64,000 nucleotides of DNA from Pseudonocardia hydrocarbonoxydans (GTDB lineage Bacteria; Actinomycetota; Actinomycetes; Mycobacteriales; Pseudonocardiaceae), in NCBI RefSeq assembly GCF_006539565.1, contig NZ_BJNG01000036.1, positions 62,001 to 126,000 of the forward strand, given 5' to 3'. The notes below the pieces were generated by a model. The model did no database searches, was not told where the DNA came from, and saw only the letters and a program-made list of their open reading frames with translations. The first letter of the stretch is position 1; every line of letters begins with the position of its first letter. The position numbers and the translations under genes are program-made. Of this stretch, positions 9,972 through 18,362 are shown one piece after another.

Positions 9972-10940
9972 GTGCCCATCGCCGTGACCGGATCCATCGC
10001 CACCGACCACCTCATGCACTTCCCGGGGCGGTTCGCCGACCAGATGGTCGTCGACCAGCTCGACCGGATGTCGCTGAGCTTCCTGGTCGACGAGCTCGTC
10101 ATCAAGAAGGGCGGCTCGGCGGGCAACATCGCGTTCGGGCTGGGCGTGCTGGGCCAGTCCCCGCTGCTCGTCGGGGCCGTCGGGGGCGACTTCGCCGAGT
10201 ACCGCGAGTGGCTGGAGCGCCACGGCGTCGACTGCTCGGCGATCCGGGTCTTCGACGACGTGCACACCGCGCGGTTCGTCTGCACCACCGATGACGACAT
10301 GCGCCAGATCGGCTCGTTCTACACCGGCGCGATGGCCCGGTCCGGGGAGATCCACCTCACCGAGTTCGCCGACCGCGCCGAACTGGTGCTGATCGGCGCC
10401 AGCGACCCCGGCGCGATGGTGCAGCTCACCGGCGAGTGCCGCGAGGCGGGCATGCCGTTCGCCGCCGACGTCTCCCAGCAGGTCGCCCGGATGGACGGCG
10501 ACGGCATCCGCCGGCTCGTCGAGGGCGCCCGCTACCTGATGACCAACGACTACGAGTGGGAGCTGCTCCAGCAGAAGACCGGCTGGACCGAGGAGCAGGT
10601 CGCCGAGCGCGTCGACATCCGGATCACCACCCTGGGCGAGCACGGCGTGCAGATCTCGGGCCGCGAGGTCGGCGAGCTCAAGGTCGGCGTCGTGCCCGAG
10701 ACCGGCAAGGTCGACCCCACCGGCGTCGGCGACGCCTTCCGCGCCGGCTTCCTCGCGGCCACCGCGGGCGGGCTGTCGCTGGAGCGCGCGGCGCAGCTCG
10801 GCTCGCTGATCGCGGTGCTGGTGCTCGAGCACGACGGCGGCCAGGAGTGGCCGTGGGACCGCGCGCAGGGCCTGGAGCGCCTGCGCGACGCCTACGGCCC
10901 CGACGCCGCGGCCGACATCGAAACGGTCCTTCCGGCGTAA
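9972..10940 (+). CDS. adoK: Adenosine kinase (PfkB/ribokinase family)
   Basis: Phosphorylates adenosine to AMP for purine salvage. It has 322 residues. The N-terminus IAVTGSIATDHLMHFPGRF is nearly identical to what I recall of M. tuberculosis AdoK (Rv2202c). The PfkB C-terminal signature DPTGVGDAFRAGF, containing the catalytic Asp, lies near residue 255. The GTG at 9972 gives MPIAVTGS; the open frame extends 16 codons further but lacks homology there. It sits between erpA and zwf on the same strand. Substrate specificity is inferred from similarity to the mycobacterial enzyme rather than to general sugar kinases. Confidence 0.9.
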   Translation: MPIAVTGSIATDHLMHFPGRFADQMVVDQLDRMSLSFLVDELVIKKGGSAGNIAFGLGVLGQSPLLVGAVGGDFAEYREWLERHGVDCSAIRVFDDVHTARFVCTTDDDMRQIGSFYTGAMARSGEIHLTEFADRAELVLIGASDPGAMVQLTGECREAGMPFAADVSQQVARMDGDGIRRLVEGARYLMTNDYEWELLQQKTGWTEEQVAERVDIRITTLGEHGVQISGREVGELKVGVVPETGKVDPTGVGDAFRAGFLAATAGGLSLERAAQLGSLIAVLVLEHDGGQEWPWDRAQGLERLRDAYGPDAAADIETVLPA

Positions 10941-10975
10941 CCGAGCGGGTGGTCCCGGCTGGCAGGATGCCCCGC

Positions 10976-12478
10976 ATGCCGGATCACCGTCCCCAGACGA
11001 TCGCCTATCCCGCCACCGGCGCCCGGCCCTACGGGCCCGGGTCCGAGCTCATCGCCCCCCACGTCGTCGTGCTCTTCGGGGCGACGGGCGACCTCGCCCG
11101 CCGCAAGCTGCTGCCGGGCCTCACCCACCTCGCTGCCTCCGCGCTGGCCCCGTCGATCCGGGTGGTCGGGTCGTCGCTGGAGGATCTGGACGACGAGGCG
11201 TTCCGTGCGTTCGCCCGCGAGGCCGTATTCGGGTTCGGCATCCACAAACCCACGGCCGAGCAGTGGGACGCCTTCGCGGCGAACCTGCGCTACGTGCCGG
11301 TGACGGCGGGCCCCGAGGCGCTGGCCGAGGCCGTCGCCGCCGCCGAGTCCGAGCTGGACGAGGGGTCGCTGCGGCTGCACTACCTCAGCGTGCCCCCGAA
11401 GGCGGCGCTCGACGTCATCACGATGCTCGACCAGGCCAAGCTGGTGGAGCGCTCGCGGGTGGTGATGGAGAAGCCGTTCGGCACCGACCTGGCCAGCGCC
11501 GTCGCGCTCAACGACGAGGTGCACGAGACCTTCGCCGAGTCCCAGATCTTCCGGATCGACCACTTCCTGGGCAAGGAGGCGGCGCAGAACATCCTCGCGC
11601 TGCGCTTCGCCAACGGGCTCTTCGAGCCGATCTGGAACCGCAACTTCATCGACCACGTCCAGATCGACGTCCCCGAGACCCTCGGCCTCGACGAGCGCGC
11701 GAACTTCTACGAGTCGACCGGCGCGTACAAGGACATGGTGGTCACGCACCTGTTCCAGGTGATGGCGTTCGTCGCGATGGAGCCGCCCACCGCGTTGGAG
11801 CCGCGGCCGATCAGCGAGGAGAAGAACAAGGTCTTCCGCTCGCTGCTGCCGGTCCTGCCCGCGCACGTGGTGCGGGGGCAGTTCACCGGCTACCGGGAGC
11901 TGCCCGGCGTCGCCCGCGACTCCGACACCGAGACCTTCATCGCCCTGCGCGCCCAGCTGGACAACTGGCGTTGGGCGGGCGTGCCGTTCTACCTGCGCAC
12001 CGGCAAGAAGATGGCGCAGGGCCAGCGGATCATCTCGATCGCGTTCAAGGAGGCGCCGCGCACGATGTTCCCGGCCAACTCCGGCGTGGGCGCCTCCGGG
12101 CCCGACCACCTGACGTTCGACCTGGCCGACGAGTCGAAGGTCTCGCTGTCCTACTACGGCAAGCGGCCCGGCCCGGGGATGAAGCTCGACAAGCTCTCCA
12201 TGCAGTTCTCCTCGCAGGAGGGCGAGCACTCCGGCGACACGCTGGAGGCTTACGAACGGCTCATCCTCGATGCCATGCGCGGGGACCACACCCTGTTCAC
12301 CACCGCCGACGGCATCGAGAGCCTTTGGGAGCGCTCCCAGCCGATGCTCGACGACCCGCCCCCGGTGCGGCCCTACGGCGAGGGGAGCTGGGGGCCGAAC
12401 GCGATCCACCAGCTCATCACCCCGCACGCCTGGCGGCTGCCGTTCGAGCGGGTGTGGCGGGAGAAGCTCAAGGCCTAG
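10976..12478 (+). CDS. zwf: Glucose-6-phosphate 1-dehydrogenase
   Basis: First enzyme of the oxidative pentose phosphate pathway. It has 500 residues, usual length. The nucleotide-binding motif FGATGDLARRKLLP is near residue 33, and the active-site block FRIDHFLGKEAAQNI (catalytic His, substrate Lys) is near residue 190. Two ATGs are close together. The one at 10976 (MPDHRPQ) has AGGA 8 bases upstream and is preferred over 10967, where the Shine-Dalgarno would be too close. The usual actinobacterial partners opcA, tal and tkt are absent, so this is a stand-alone copy. Confidence 0.93.
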   Translation: MPDHRPQTIAYPATGARPYGPGSELIAPHVVVLFGATGDLARRKLLPGLTHLAASALAPSIRVVGSSLEDLDDEAFRAFAREAVFGFGIHKPTAEQWDAFAANLRYVPVTAGPEALAEAVAAAESELDEGSLRLHYLSVPPKAALDVITMLDQAKLVERSRVVMEKPFGTDLASAVALNDEVHETFAESQIFRIDHFLGKEAAQNILALRFANGLFEPIWNRNFIDHVQIDVPETLGLDERANFYESTGAYKDMVVTHLFQVMAFVAMEPPTALEPRPISEEKNKVFRSLLPVLPAHVVRGQFTGYRELPGVARDSDTETFIALRAQLDNWRWAGVPFYLRTGKKMAQGQRIISIAFKEAPRTMFPANSGVGASGPDHLTFDLADESKVSLSYYGKRPGPGMKLDKLSMQFSSQEGEHSGDTLEAYERLILDAMRGDHTLFTTADGIESLWERSQPMLDDPPPVRPYGEGSWGPNAIHQLITPHAWRLPFERVWREKLKA

Positions 12479-12482
12479 CCAC

Positions 12483-14402
12483 CTAGATCCGGACGGGGTG
12501 CACCGGCTCGACGATGTCGGGCCGGATCCGGCCCTCCACGAAGATCCCGTGCCAGATCAGGAACACGAGCAGCGTCCACACCCGGCGGCTGTGGTCGACC
12601 GGGCCGTCGCGGTGGGCGTCGACGAGGCGCTGGACGGCGCGCAGGTCGAGGAGGTGGTCGGCCTGCGAGTCGCGGACGACCTCGCACGCCCACGGGTACA
12701 TCTCGTCGCGCAGCCAATGCCGGATGGGCACCGGGAAGCCCAGCTTCCTACGGTGGAGCACGTGCGGGGGCACGATCCCCGACAGCGCGCGGCGCAGCGC
12801 GTACTTCGTGGTGCCGCCCGCGAGCTTGGCCGAGCGCGGCAGCTCGCGGGCCACCTCGAACACCTCGGGGTCCAGGAACGGCACCCGCAGCTCCAGCGAG
12901 TTGGCCATCGTCATCTTGTCGGCCTTGACCAGGATGTCGCCGCGCAGCCAGGTGAACAGGTCGACGTGCTGCATCCGCGAGACGGGGTCCCAGTGCCGGG
13001 ACGCCAGGTAGTGCGCCTCGGTGATGTCGGTGTGCGAGCGTCGGGGGTCGTAGCGGCGCAGCACCCCGGCGAGCTGGTCGTCGCGGAAGATGCGGGCGTT
13101 GCCGTAGTAGCGCTGCTCCAGCGGGATCGCGCCGCGCCGCATGAGGTCCTTGCCGCGCAGGCCCTCCGGCAACCGCACCGAGGTGCGCCCCAGCAGCCGG
13201 CGCACCGAGCCGGGCACGCGCTCGAAGGCGGCCAGCGAGGCGGGCTCGCGGTAGATCGTGTAGCCGCCGAACAGCTCGTCGGCGCCCTCCCCGGACAGCA
13301 CGACCTTCACGTGCTCGCGCGCTTCCCGCGCGACGAACCACAGCGGCACCAGCGCGGGGTCGGCCACGGGGTCGTCGAGGTACCAGACGATCGAGGGCAG
13401 CGCGGCCGCCATCTCGTCCGGCTTGACGGTGCGCACGACGTGCCGCACGCCGATCGTCTCCGCCGTCTCGGCCGCGACGTCGACCTCGGAGTAGCCCGAC
13501 CGCTCGAACCCCGCCGTGAACGTGATCAGGTCCGGGTTGTGCTCCTTGGCGAGCACCGCGATCGCGGTGGAGTCGATGCCCCCGGACAGGAACGCGCCCA
13601 CCGTCACGTCGGCGCGCATGTGCGTGGCCACCGACCCGCGCAGGACCTCGACGATGCGGGCGTGCAGGGCGGGCCCGGTGGGGCCGCGGCCGGTGAACAC
13701 GGGGGTGAAGTAGCGCTCGTGCTCCACCTCGCCGCCCGGGCGGACCGTGACGTGGGTCCCCGACTCCACCCGCCGCACCCCGCGGTGCATCGTGGCGGGC
13801 TCGGGCACGTACTGCATCGTCAGGTAGTGCTGCAGCGCGACCGTGTCGACGTCGGCGGCGATCCCGTCCGTCTGCGGCAGCCCGAGCGCCGGGGCCAGCT
13901 CCAGCAGGCTCTTCTTCTCGCTGGAGAACGCGATGCCGGCCGGACCGGAGGCGAGGTAGAGCGGCTTGATGCCGAACGGGTCGCGCGCCCCGAACAGCAC
14001 GCGCTCGCGGGCGTCCCAGATGAGGAAGGCGAACATGCCGCGCAGGCGGCGCACGACGTCGGGGCCCCAGTGGTGGTAGGCCGCGACCACCGCCTCGGTG
14101 TCACCCTCGGTGGCGAACACCGCGCCGTGCTCGGCGGCGAGCTCCGCGCGCAGCTCCGGGTAGTTGTAGACCTCGCCGTTGAAGACGATCGTGTACCGGC
14201 CGTCGGCGAAGTGCAGGGGCTGGCGGGAGTGCTCGATGTCGATGATGGACAGACGGTTGAAGCCGAACGCGACGTCGGCGTCGTGCCAGGTGCCGCTCTC
14301 GTCGGGCCCGCGGTGCCGGGCGCAGGCCATCGCGGCGCCCACCGCGCCGACCCGGTCCGGGGCCGCGGAGTCGGCGGTCAGGAGCCCCAGCAGTCCGCAC
14401 AC
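12483..14402 (-). CDS. asnB: Asparagine synthase (glutamine-hydrolysing)
   Basis: Makes asparagine from aspartate, ATP and glutamine. It has 639 residues. The N-terminal class II glutaminase domain starts with the catalytic Cys2 (MCGLLGLL), which fixes the GTG start at 14402, and contains FNGEVYNYPELR near residue 75. The C-terminal synthetase domain carries the ATP-pyrophosphatase loop FLSGGIDSTAIA near residue 265 and LSGEGADELFGGY near residue 360. It converges on zwf with 4 bases between the stops and diverges from ctaC. The M. tuberculosis counterpart by order is Rv2201. Confidence 0.95.
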   Translation of the reverse strand: MCGLLGLLTADSAAPDRVGAVGAAMACARHRGPDESGTWHDADVAFGFNRLSIIDIEHSRQPLHFADGRYTIVFNGEVYNYPELRAELAAEHGAVFATEGDTEAVVAAYHHWGPDVVRRLRGMFAFLIWDARERVLFGARDPFGIKPLYLASGPAGIAFSSEKKSLLELAPALGLPQTDGIAADVDTVALQHYLTMQYVPEPATMHRGVRRVESGTHVTVRPGGEVEHERYFTPVFTGRGPTGPALHARIVEVLRGSVATHMRADVTVGAFLSGGIDSTAIAVLAKEHNPDLITFTAGFERSGYSEVDVAAETAETIGVRHVVRTVKPDEMAAALPSIVWYLDDPVADPALVPLWFVAREAREHVKVVLSGEGADELFGGYTIYREPASLAAFERVPGSVRRLLGRTSVRLPEGLRGKDLMRRGAIPLEQRYYGNARIFRDDQLAGVLRRYDPRRSHTDITEAHYLASRHWDPVSRMQHVDLFTWLRGDILVKADKMTMANSLELRVPFLDPEVFEVARELPRSAKLAGGTTKYALRRALSGIVPPHVLHRRKLGFPVPIRHWLRDEMYPWACEVVRDSQADHLLDLRAVQRLVDAHRDGPVDHSRRVWTLLVFLIWHGIFVEGRIRPDIVEPVHPVRI

Positions 14403-14538
14403 AGCGAGTCAGTATGCCGACGCCGACGCCGCGCACCCGGGCGACGCACCCGACAGGCGCGCGGGGACTTCGCTCGGCTAGTCTCTACGCGCGGTCGAAG
14501 GACGTCCTGCACTGAGCAAAAAGGGGAGGCGGCGCGCA

Positions 14539-15495
14539 GTGGGCCGAGCACACCACGGAGCGCACCCGGGCCGGGCGCGGGCGGTCAAGCTCGCCCTACT
14601 GGCTGCGCTGATCGTGCCGCTGACCGCCGGATGTTCGGTACAGGACGTCATCCGTTTCGGATGGCCCGCCGGTGTCACGCCACAGGCCGACGCGATGCGC
14701 GAGCTGTGGACCTGGTCGGCGATCGCCGCACTGGTCGTCGGCGCCGTCACATGGGGCGCGATGTTCTGGGCGGTGGCGTTCCACCGCAAGAAGAAGGGCG
14801 ACGACGACACGCCGCCGCGGCAGACGCAGTACAACCTGCCCGTCGAGATCGCGTTCACCGTGATCCCGACGATCATCGTGGCCGTGCTGTTCGGGTTCAC
14901 CGTCAGCGTGCAGAACTACGTCGACGTCGACAACCCGGACCCCGACCTCGCCATCGACATCCGCGGGTTCCAGTGGAACTGGGAGTTCACCTACCCCGAC
15001 TCGCAGGGCCCCGACGGCGAGCCGGTGAGCACGCTGGGCGACAGCGCGACGATCCCGCTGCTGGTGCTGCCGACCGAGGCGAGCATCGAGTTCACGCAGG
15101 CGTCGAGCGACGTCATCCACAGCTTCTACGTGCCGGAATTCCTGTTCAAGCGCGACGTGTTCCCGATGCCGGAGAAGAACAACCAGGACAACGTCTGGCA
15201 GATCGACCGCATCGACCAGCAGGGCACGTTCGTCGGCCGCTGCGCCGAGCTGTGCGGCGCGTACCACTCGCAGATGAACTTCGAGGTCCGTGCCCTGCCC
15301 CAAGAGCTGTTCGACCGGTGGTTGACGCTGCGGGGCCAGGTCAACCCGGCCACCGGCGAGGGCTACACCGCGGGCGAGGCGCTGGGCGAGCTCGGCTGCG
15401 GCGTCGACTGCGAACCGGCTGCCACCACCACCTTCCCCTTCAACACCGATCGGGCCGCGCGCGAGGCGTCCGGCGCGGTCGCGGCCGGGAACTGA
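14539..15495 (+). CDS. ctaC: Cytochrome c oxidase subunit II
   Basis: Carries the binuclear CuA centre that accepts electrons for the aa3 oxidase. It has 318 residues. A signal sequence ends in the lipobox LTAGC (about residues 28-32). Two membrane helices follow, then the cupredoxin domain, with the CuA ligand motif CAELCGAYHSQM near residue 235. The GTG at 14539 follows a strong AAGGGGAGG site. A TAGTCT hexamer at about 14480 is a candidate -10 box. It is followed by ctaF. The order matches Rv2200c-Rv2199c. Confidence 0.96.
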   Translation: MGRAHHGAHPGRARAVKLALLAALIVPLTAGCSVQDVIRFGWPAGVTPQADAMRELWTWSAIAALVVGAVTWGAMFWAVAFHRKKKGDDDTPPRQTQYNLPVEIAFTVIPTIIVAVLFGFTVSVQNYVDVDNPDPDLAIDIRGFQWNWEFTYPDSQGPDGEPVSTLGDSATIPLLVLPTEASIEFTQASSDVIHSFYVPEFLFKRDVFPMPEKNNQDNVWQIDRIDQQGTFVGRCAELCGAYHSQMNFEVRALPQELFDRWLTLRGQVNPATGEGYTAGEALGELGCGVDCEPAATTTFPFNTDRAAREASGAVAAGN

Positions 15496-15519
15496 GACAG
15501 GGAAGAGGGGGAACCGGAC

Positions 15520-15918
15520 ATGAAGGTCGAGTCGCGACTCTTCGAGATCGTCACCGTCACCGTCTTCATCCTCGGCATCATCTACGCGGTGCTGGCGCAG
15601 GAGCCGGTCGGCGTCGCCGGGCTGTTCCTCACCGGCGGTCTGACGCTGATCATCGGCACCTACTTCCGGTTCGTCTCGCGCCGGCTGGAGGAGCGCCCCG
15701 AGGACAACCCGTTCGCCGAGGTCTCCGACGGAGCCGGTGACGTCGGATTCTTCTCACCCGGCAGCTACTGGCCGATCACGGTGGCCGCGTGCGCCGCGCT
15801 CGTCGGCATCTCGCTGGCGTTCTTCTACGTCTGGGCGCTGGTCATCGCCGGGATCATGCTGCTGATGGCCGTCGGCGGCCTGGTGTTCGAGTACCACATC
15901 CGCCCGGCCGACCACTAG
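15520..15918 (+). CDS. ctaF: Cytochrome c oxidase subunit IV (actinobacterial CtaF)
   Basis: Small membrane subunit of the actinobacterial bc1-aa3 supercomplex. It has 132 residues and four hydrophobic helices, beginning MKVESRLFEIVTVTVFIL and ending EYHIRP, as in this family. A GAAGAGGGGG site precedes the ATG. It lies 24 bases after ctaC. Its stop overlaps the stop of the convergent GNAT gene in CTAG. In mycobacteria qcrABC and ctaE lie nearby; they are not found in this window. Confidence 0.92.
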   Translation: MKVESRLFEIVTVTVFILGIIYAVLAQEPVGVAGLFLTGGLTLIIGTYFRFVSRRLEERPEDNPFAEVSDGAGDVGFFSPGSYWPITVAACAALVGISLAFFYVWALVIAGIMLLMAVGGLVFEYHIRPADH

Positions 15919-17012
15919 GTCCCGTCCGCCAGGCGGTCGTACCAGGCTCCGTCGGTGTACGTGCCGTCGCCGAGCAGCGCGTTCGCTCGGTGCCGGCCGA
16001 CCAGGGTGAACCCGGCCCGCTCGGCGACCTGCCGGCTGGCGTCGTTGCTCCACGCCGCCCCGAGTCGCAGCCTCCGCCGGCCCAGCCCGCCGTCGGCCAC
16101 CGGGCGGAAGGCGTGGTCGACGGCCAGCCGCACCGCTTCGGTGACCACGCCGCGGCCCCGGGCGTCGGGGTGGGCCCAGTAGCCGACCTCCCCGCCCGCC
16201 GGGTCGGTCCCACCGGTCATGGCGAAGACCGCCACGTTGGCCAGCAGCCGGTCGTCGGTACGGTCGGCGACGGCCCAGGTGACGGCCCGCCCGAGCGACT
16301 CGGCGAGCCGCCGCCCGCGGACGAACTCCCGCACCGAGGCCGCCGTGTACGGGTGGGGCAGGCCGGTGAGGTACCTCCGGGTGCGCGGGTCGGAGCAGGC
16401 CTCGACGATGCGGGCCACGTCGGCGTCGGTGTGGGCCCGCAGCCGGACGCCGTCCCCGTCGAGAACCGGGACCGGCCACCACGTCGTGCGCGGGCGCGGG
16501 TCGTCGCCGGGGCGCAGGGAGGCGAACCATCCGTCGCGCAGGCCGTCGCGGTAGGGGATCGACAGCGGCCGCTCCCCGTGGAAGGTGAAGCCGCACGCGT
16601 GGGCGACCCGCCACGAGGCGAGGTGGCCCGCGTGGGCCCACCAGTGGACGACGGGCAGGCCCCGGTCGAACGCCCAGCGCGTCGCCAGCCGGACCGCACG
16701 GGTCATCGTGCCCTGGCCGCGGGCCCAGGGGGCCAGGACGTAGCCGATCTCGGGCACCGGCCCGAGGTGGACGTCCAGGCTGCCGGCGAAGCGGCCGCCG
16801 CACTCGACCGCCCACCGGTAGGCGGTGCCGTCGCGCCACGACGCGGCGACGGAGACGACCCGCTCCTCGGCGTCGGCGCGGCCGTAGGACGGCGGGATGG
16901 TCGTCCAGCGCGTCGACTCCGGGTCGGCCGCTGCCGCGACCATGTCGTCGACGTCGGCGGCCCGGGGTGCCCGCAGCGTGACGACGCCGTCGGAGAGCTC
17001 GTGCGCGGTCAT
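15915..17012 (-). CDS. Tandem-domain GNAT N-acetyltransferase
   Basis: Encodes 365 residues built of two GNAT domains of the RimJ/RimL type. The first covers about residues 1-170, with its acetyl-CoA loop at WARGQGTMTRAV. The second covers about 185-360, with its loop at DARGRGVVTEAV. Both begin with the typical GVVTLRAPRAADV / GDGVRLRAHTDADV strands, so the gene arose by duplication or fusion. The acceptor is unknown. The ATG at 17012 (MTAHELSDG) is preferred over an extended Arg-rich frame. The stop codon overlaps that of ctaF. Confidence 0.85.
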   Translation of the reverse strand: MTAHELSDGVVTLRAPRAADVDDMVAAAADPESTRWTTIPPSYGRADAEERVVSVAASWRDGTAYRWAVECGGRFAGSLDVHLGPVPEIGYVLAPWARGQGTMTRAVRLATRWAFDRGLPVVHWWAHAGHLASWRVAHACGFTFHGERPLSIPYRDGLRDGWFASLRPGDDPRPRTTWWPVPVLDGDGVRLRAHTDADVARIVEACSDPRTRRYLTGLPHPYTAASVREFVRGRRLAESLGRAVTWAVADRTDDRLLANVAVFAMTGGTDPAGGEVGYWAHPDARGRGVVTEAVRLAVDHAFRPVADGGLGRRRLRLGAAWSNDASRQVAERAGFTLVGRHRANALLGDGTYTDGAWYDRLADGT

Positions 17013-17090
17013 CGGCCCAGGGTGCCGGGCCGCCCGCCGGGTCCGCGAGCGGGTTGCGCGGGTGCCGGCACCGGTCTCGCGCACCCTCCG

Positions 17091-17162
17091 GCCGTCCGCG
17101 CACGCCCGGCCGTGCGCGAACGGCCACGGGGTGCGCGAACGGCTTCCGGATGTGCGAACGGC
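17091..17162. repeat. Short direct/inverted repeat cluster GTGCGCGAACGGC
   Basis: The 13-mer GTGCGCGAACGGC occurs at 17112-17124 and 17131-17143. A shortened copy, GTGCGAACGGC, is at 17152-17162. A near-identical inverted copy is at 17091-17103. The cluster lies in the 160-base gap between the divergent starts and ends of the GNAT and acyl-CoA dehydrogenase genes. I see no gene in the gap; function unknown. Confidence 0.7.
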
Positions 17163-17172
17163 GGCGGGCGGG

Positions 17173-18330
17173 TCAGGTGCGGGCGGCCCGGCCCAGCGCC
17201 TGCCGCGCGATGATCACCTGCTGGATCTGGCTGGTGCCCTCGTAGATCCGGAACAGCCGGGCGTCGCGGTAGAAGCGCTCGGCCGCGACGCCGCGGATGT
17301 ACCCGGCGCCACCGTGCACCTGCACCGCACGGTCGGCCACCCGGCCCACCATCTCCGAGCAGAAGTACTTCGCGGCCGACGGGCCCTGCACGGTGTCGGT
17401 GCCCGCGTCGTAGGCGCGCGCGACGTCGAGGATCAGGGCGCGGCCGGCGTAGTGGTCGGTCACCGAGTCGGCGATCAGCCCCTGGACCAGCTGGAACGAC
17501 GCGATCGGCTTCCCGCCCTGCTCGCGCGTCCGGGCGAACTCGACGGACTCGTGCACCAGCCGCGCCGCCATGCCGACGCACAGCGCCGCGATGTGCGCCC
17601 GCCCGTGCGCGAGGCACCGGGCCGCGGTCCGGAAGCCGACGTCGAGCCCGTCCTCGCCGCCGACGAGCGCCTCGGCCGGGACGCGGACGTCGTCGAGGAA
17701 CACATCCGAGGTCCAGGTGCCCATCTGGCCCATCTTGTGGTCGCGCGGGCCGCAGGACAGGCCCGGGGTGCCGGCCGGCACGAGGAACGTGGAGATCCCG
17801 CGGTTGCCGGCCGCGTCGGGGTTGGTCCGCGCGAACACCATGACGACGTCGGCGACGATCGCGTTGGTGATGTAGCGCTTGGAGCCGTTCAGCACCCAGC
17901 CCGTGCCGTCGCGGCGGGCGGTGGTGGTCAGCGTCGAGGGGTCGGATCCGGCGTCGGCCTCGGTGAGCCCGAACGCCGCCGTCACCTCGCCCGAGGCCAG
18001 CCGGGGCAGCCACGACCGCTTCTGCTCCTCGGTGCCGCCCTGGATCAGCACCTGGCCGGCGATGCCGTTGTTGGTGCCGAACAGCGAGCGCAGCGCCGGG
18101 GTCGTCCAGCCCAGCTCGAACGCCAGCTGCGCCTCCTCGTGCATGGTCAGGCCCAGGCCGCCGTAGGCCTCCGGGATGGCGAAGCCGTAGAGCCCCATGT
18201 CCTTGCAGGCGGCGATCACGGACGCGGGGATCTCGTCGTCGCGGTCGATCTGCTCCTCGATCGGCACCACCTCGTTGCGCACGAAGGTGCGCACGGCGGC
18301 GAGCACGTCGGCCAGGTCAGCAGCGTCCAT
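17173..18330 (-). CDS. Acyl-CoA dehydrogenase
   Basis: FAD enzyme that introduces an alpha,beta double bond into an acyl-CoA. It has 385 residues with the three-domain family layout. The signature FGLTEADAGSD is near residue 135, the flavin/ETF region GGAGYIRG near residue 345, and the catalytic glutamate probably in IYEGTSQIQQ near residue 365. The ATG at 18330 gives MDAADLADVLAAVR. It lies 32 bases downstream of a class III CoA-transferase gene on the same strand, suggesting a two-gene acid-activation and oxidation operon. The acyl substrate is not evident. Confidence 0.92.
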   Translation of the reverse strand: MDAADLADVLAAVRTFVRNEVVPIEEQIDRDDEIPASVIAACKDMGLYGFAIPEAYGGLGLTMHEEAQLAFELGWTTPALRSLFGTNNGIAGQVLIQGGTEEQKRSWLPRLASGEVTAAFGLTEADAGSDPSTLTTTARRDGTGWVLNGSKRYITNAIVADVVMVFARTNPDAAGNRGISTFLVPAGTPGLSCGPRDHKMGQMGTWTSDVFLDDVRVPAEALVGGEDGLDVGFRTAARCLAHGRAHIAALCVGMAARLVHESVEFARTREQGGKPIASFQLVQGLIADSVTDHYAGRALILDVARAYDAGTDTVQGPSAAKYFCSEMVGRVADRAVQVHGGAGYIRGVAAERFYRDARLFRIYEGTSQIQQVIIARQALGRAART

Positions 18331-18362
18331 CCGCGCAACCTACCGGCCGGTACCGCCCGCCG

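Noticed and set aside
12270-15740. 1156-residue open frame antisense to asnB and in another frame of ctaC
   Set aside because: No domain features; asnB and ctaC fully explain the region.
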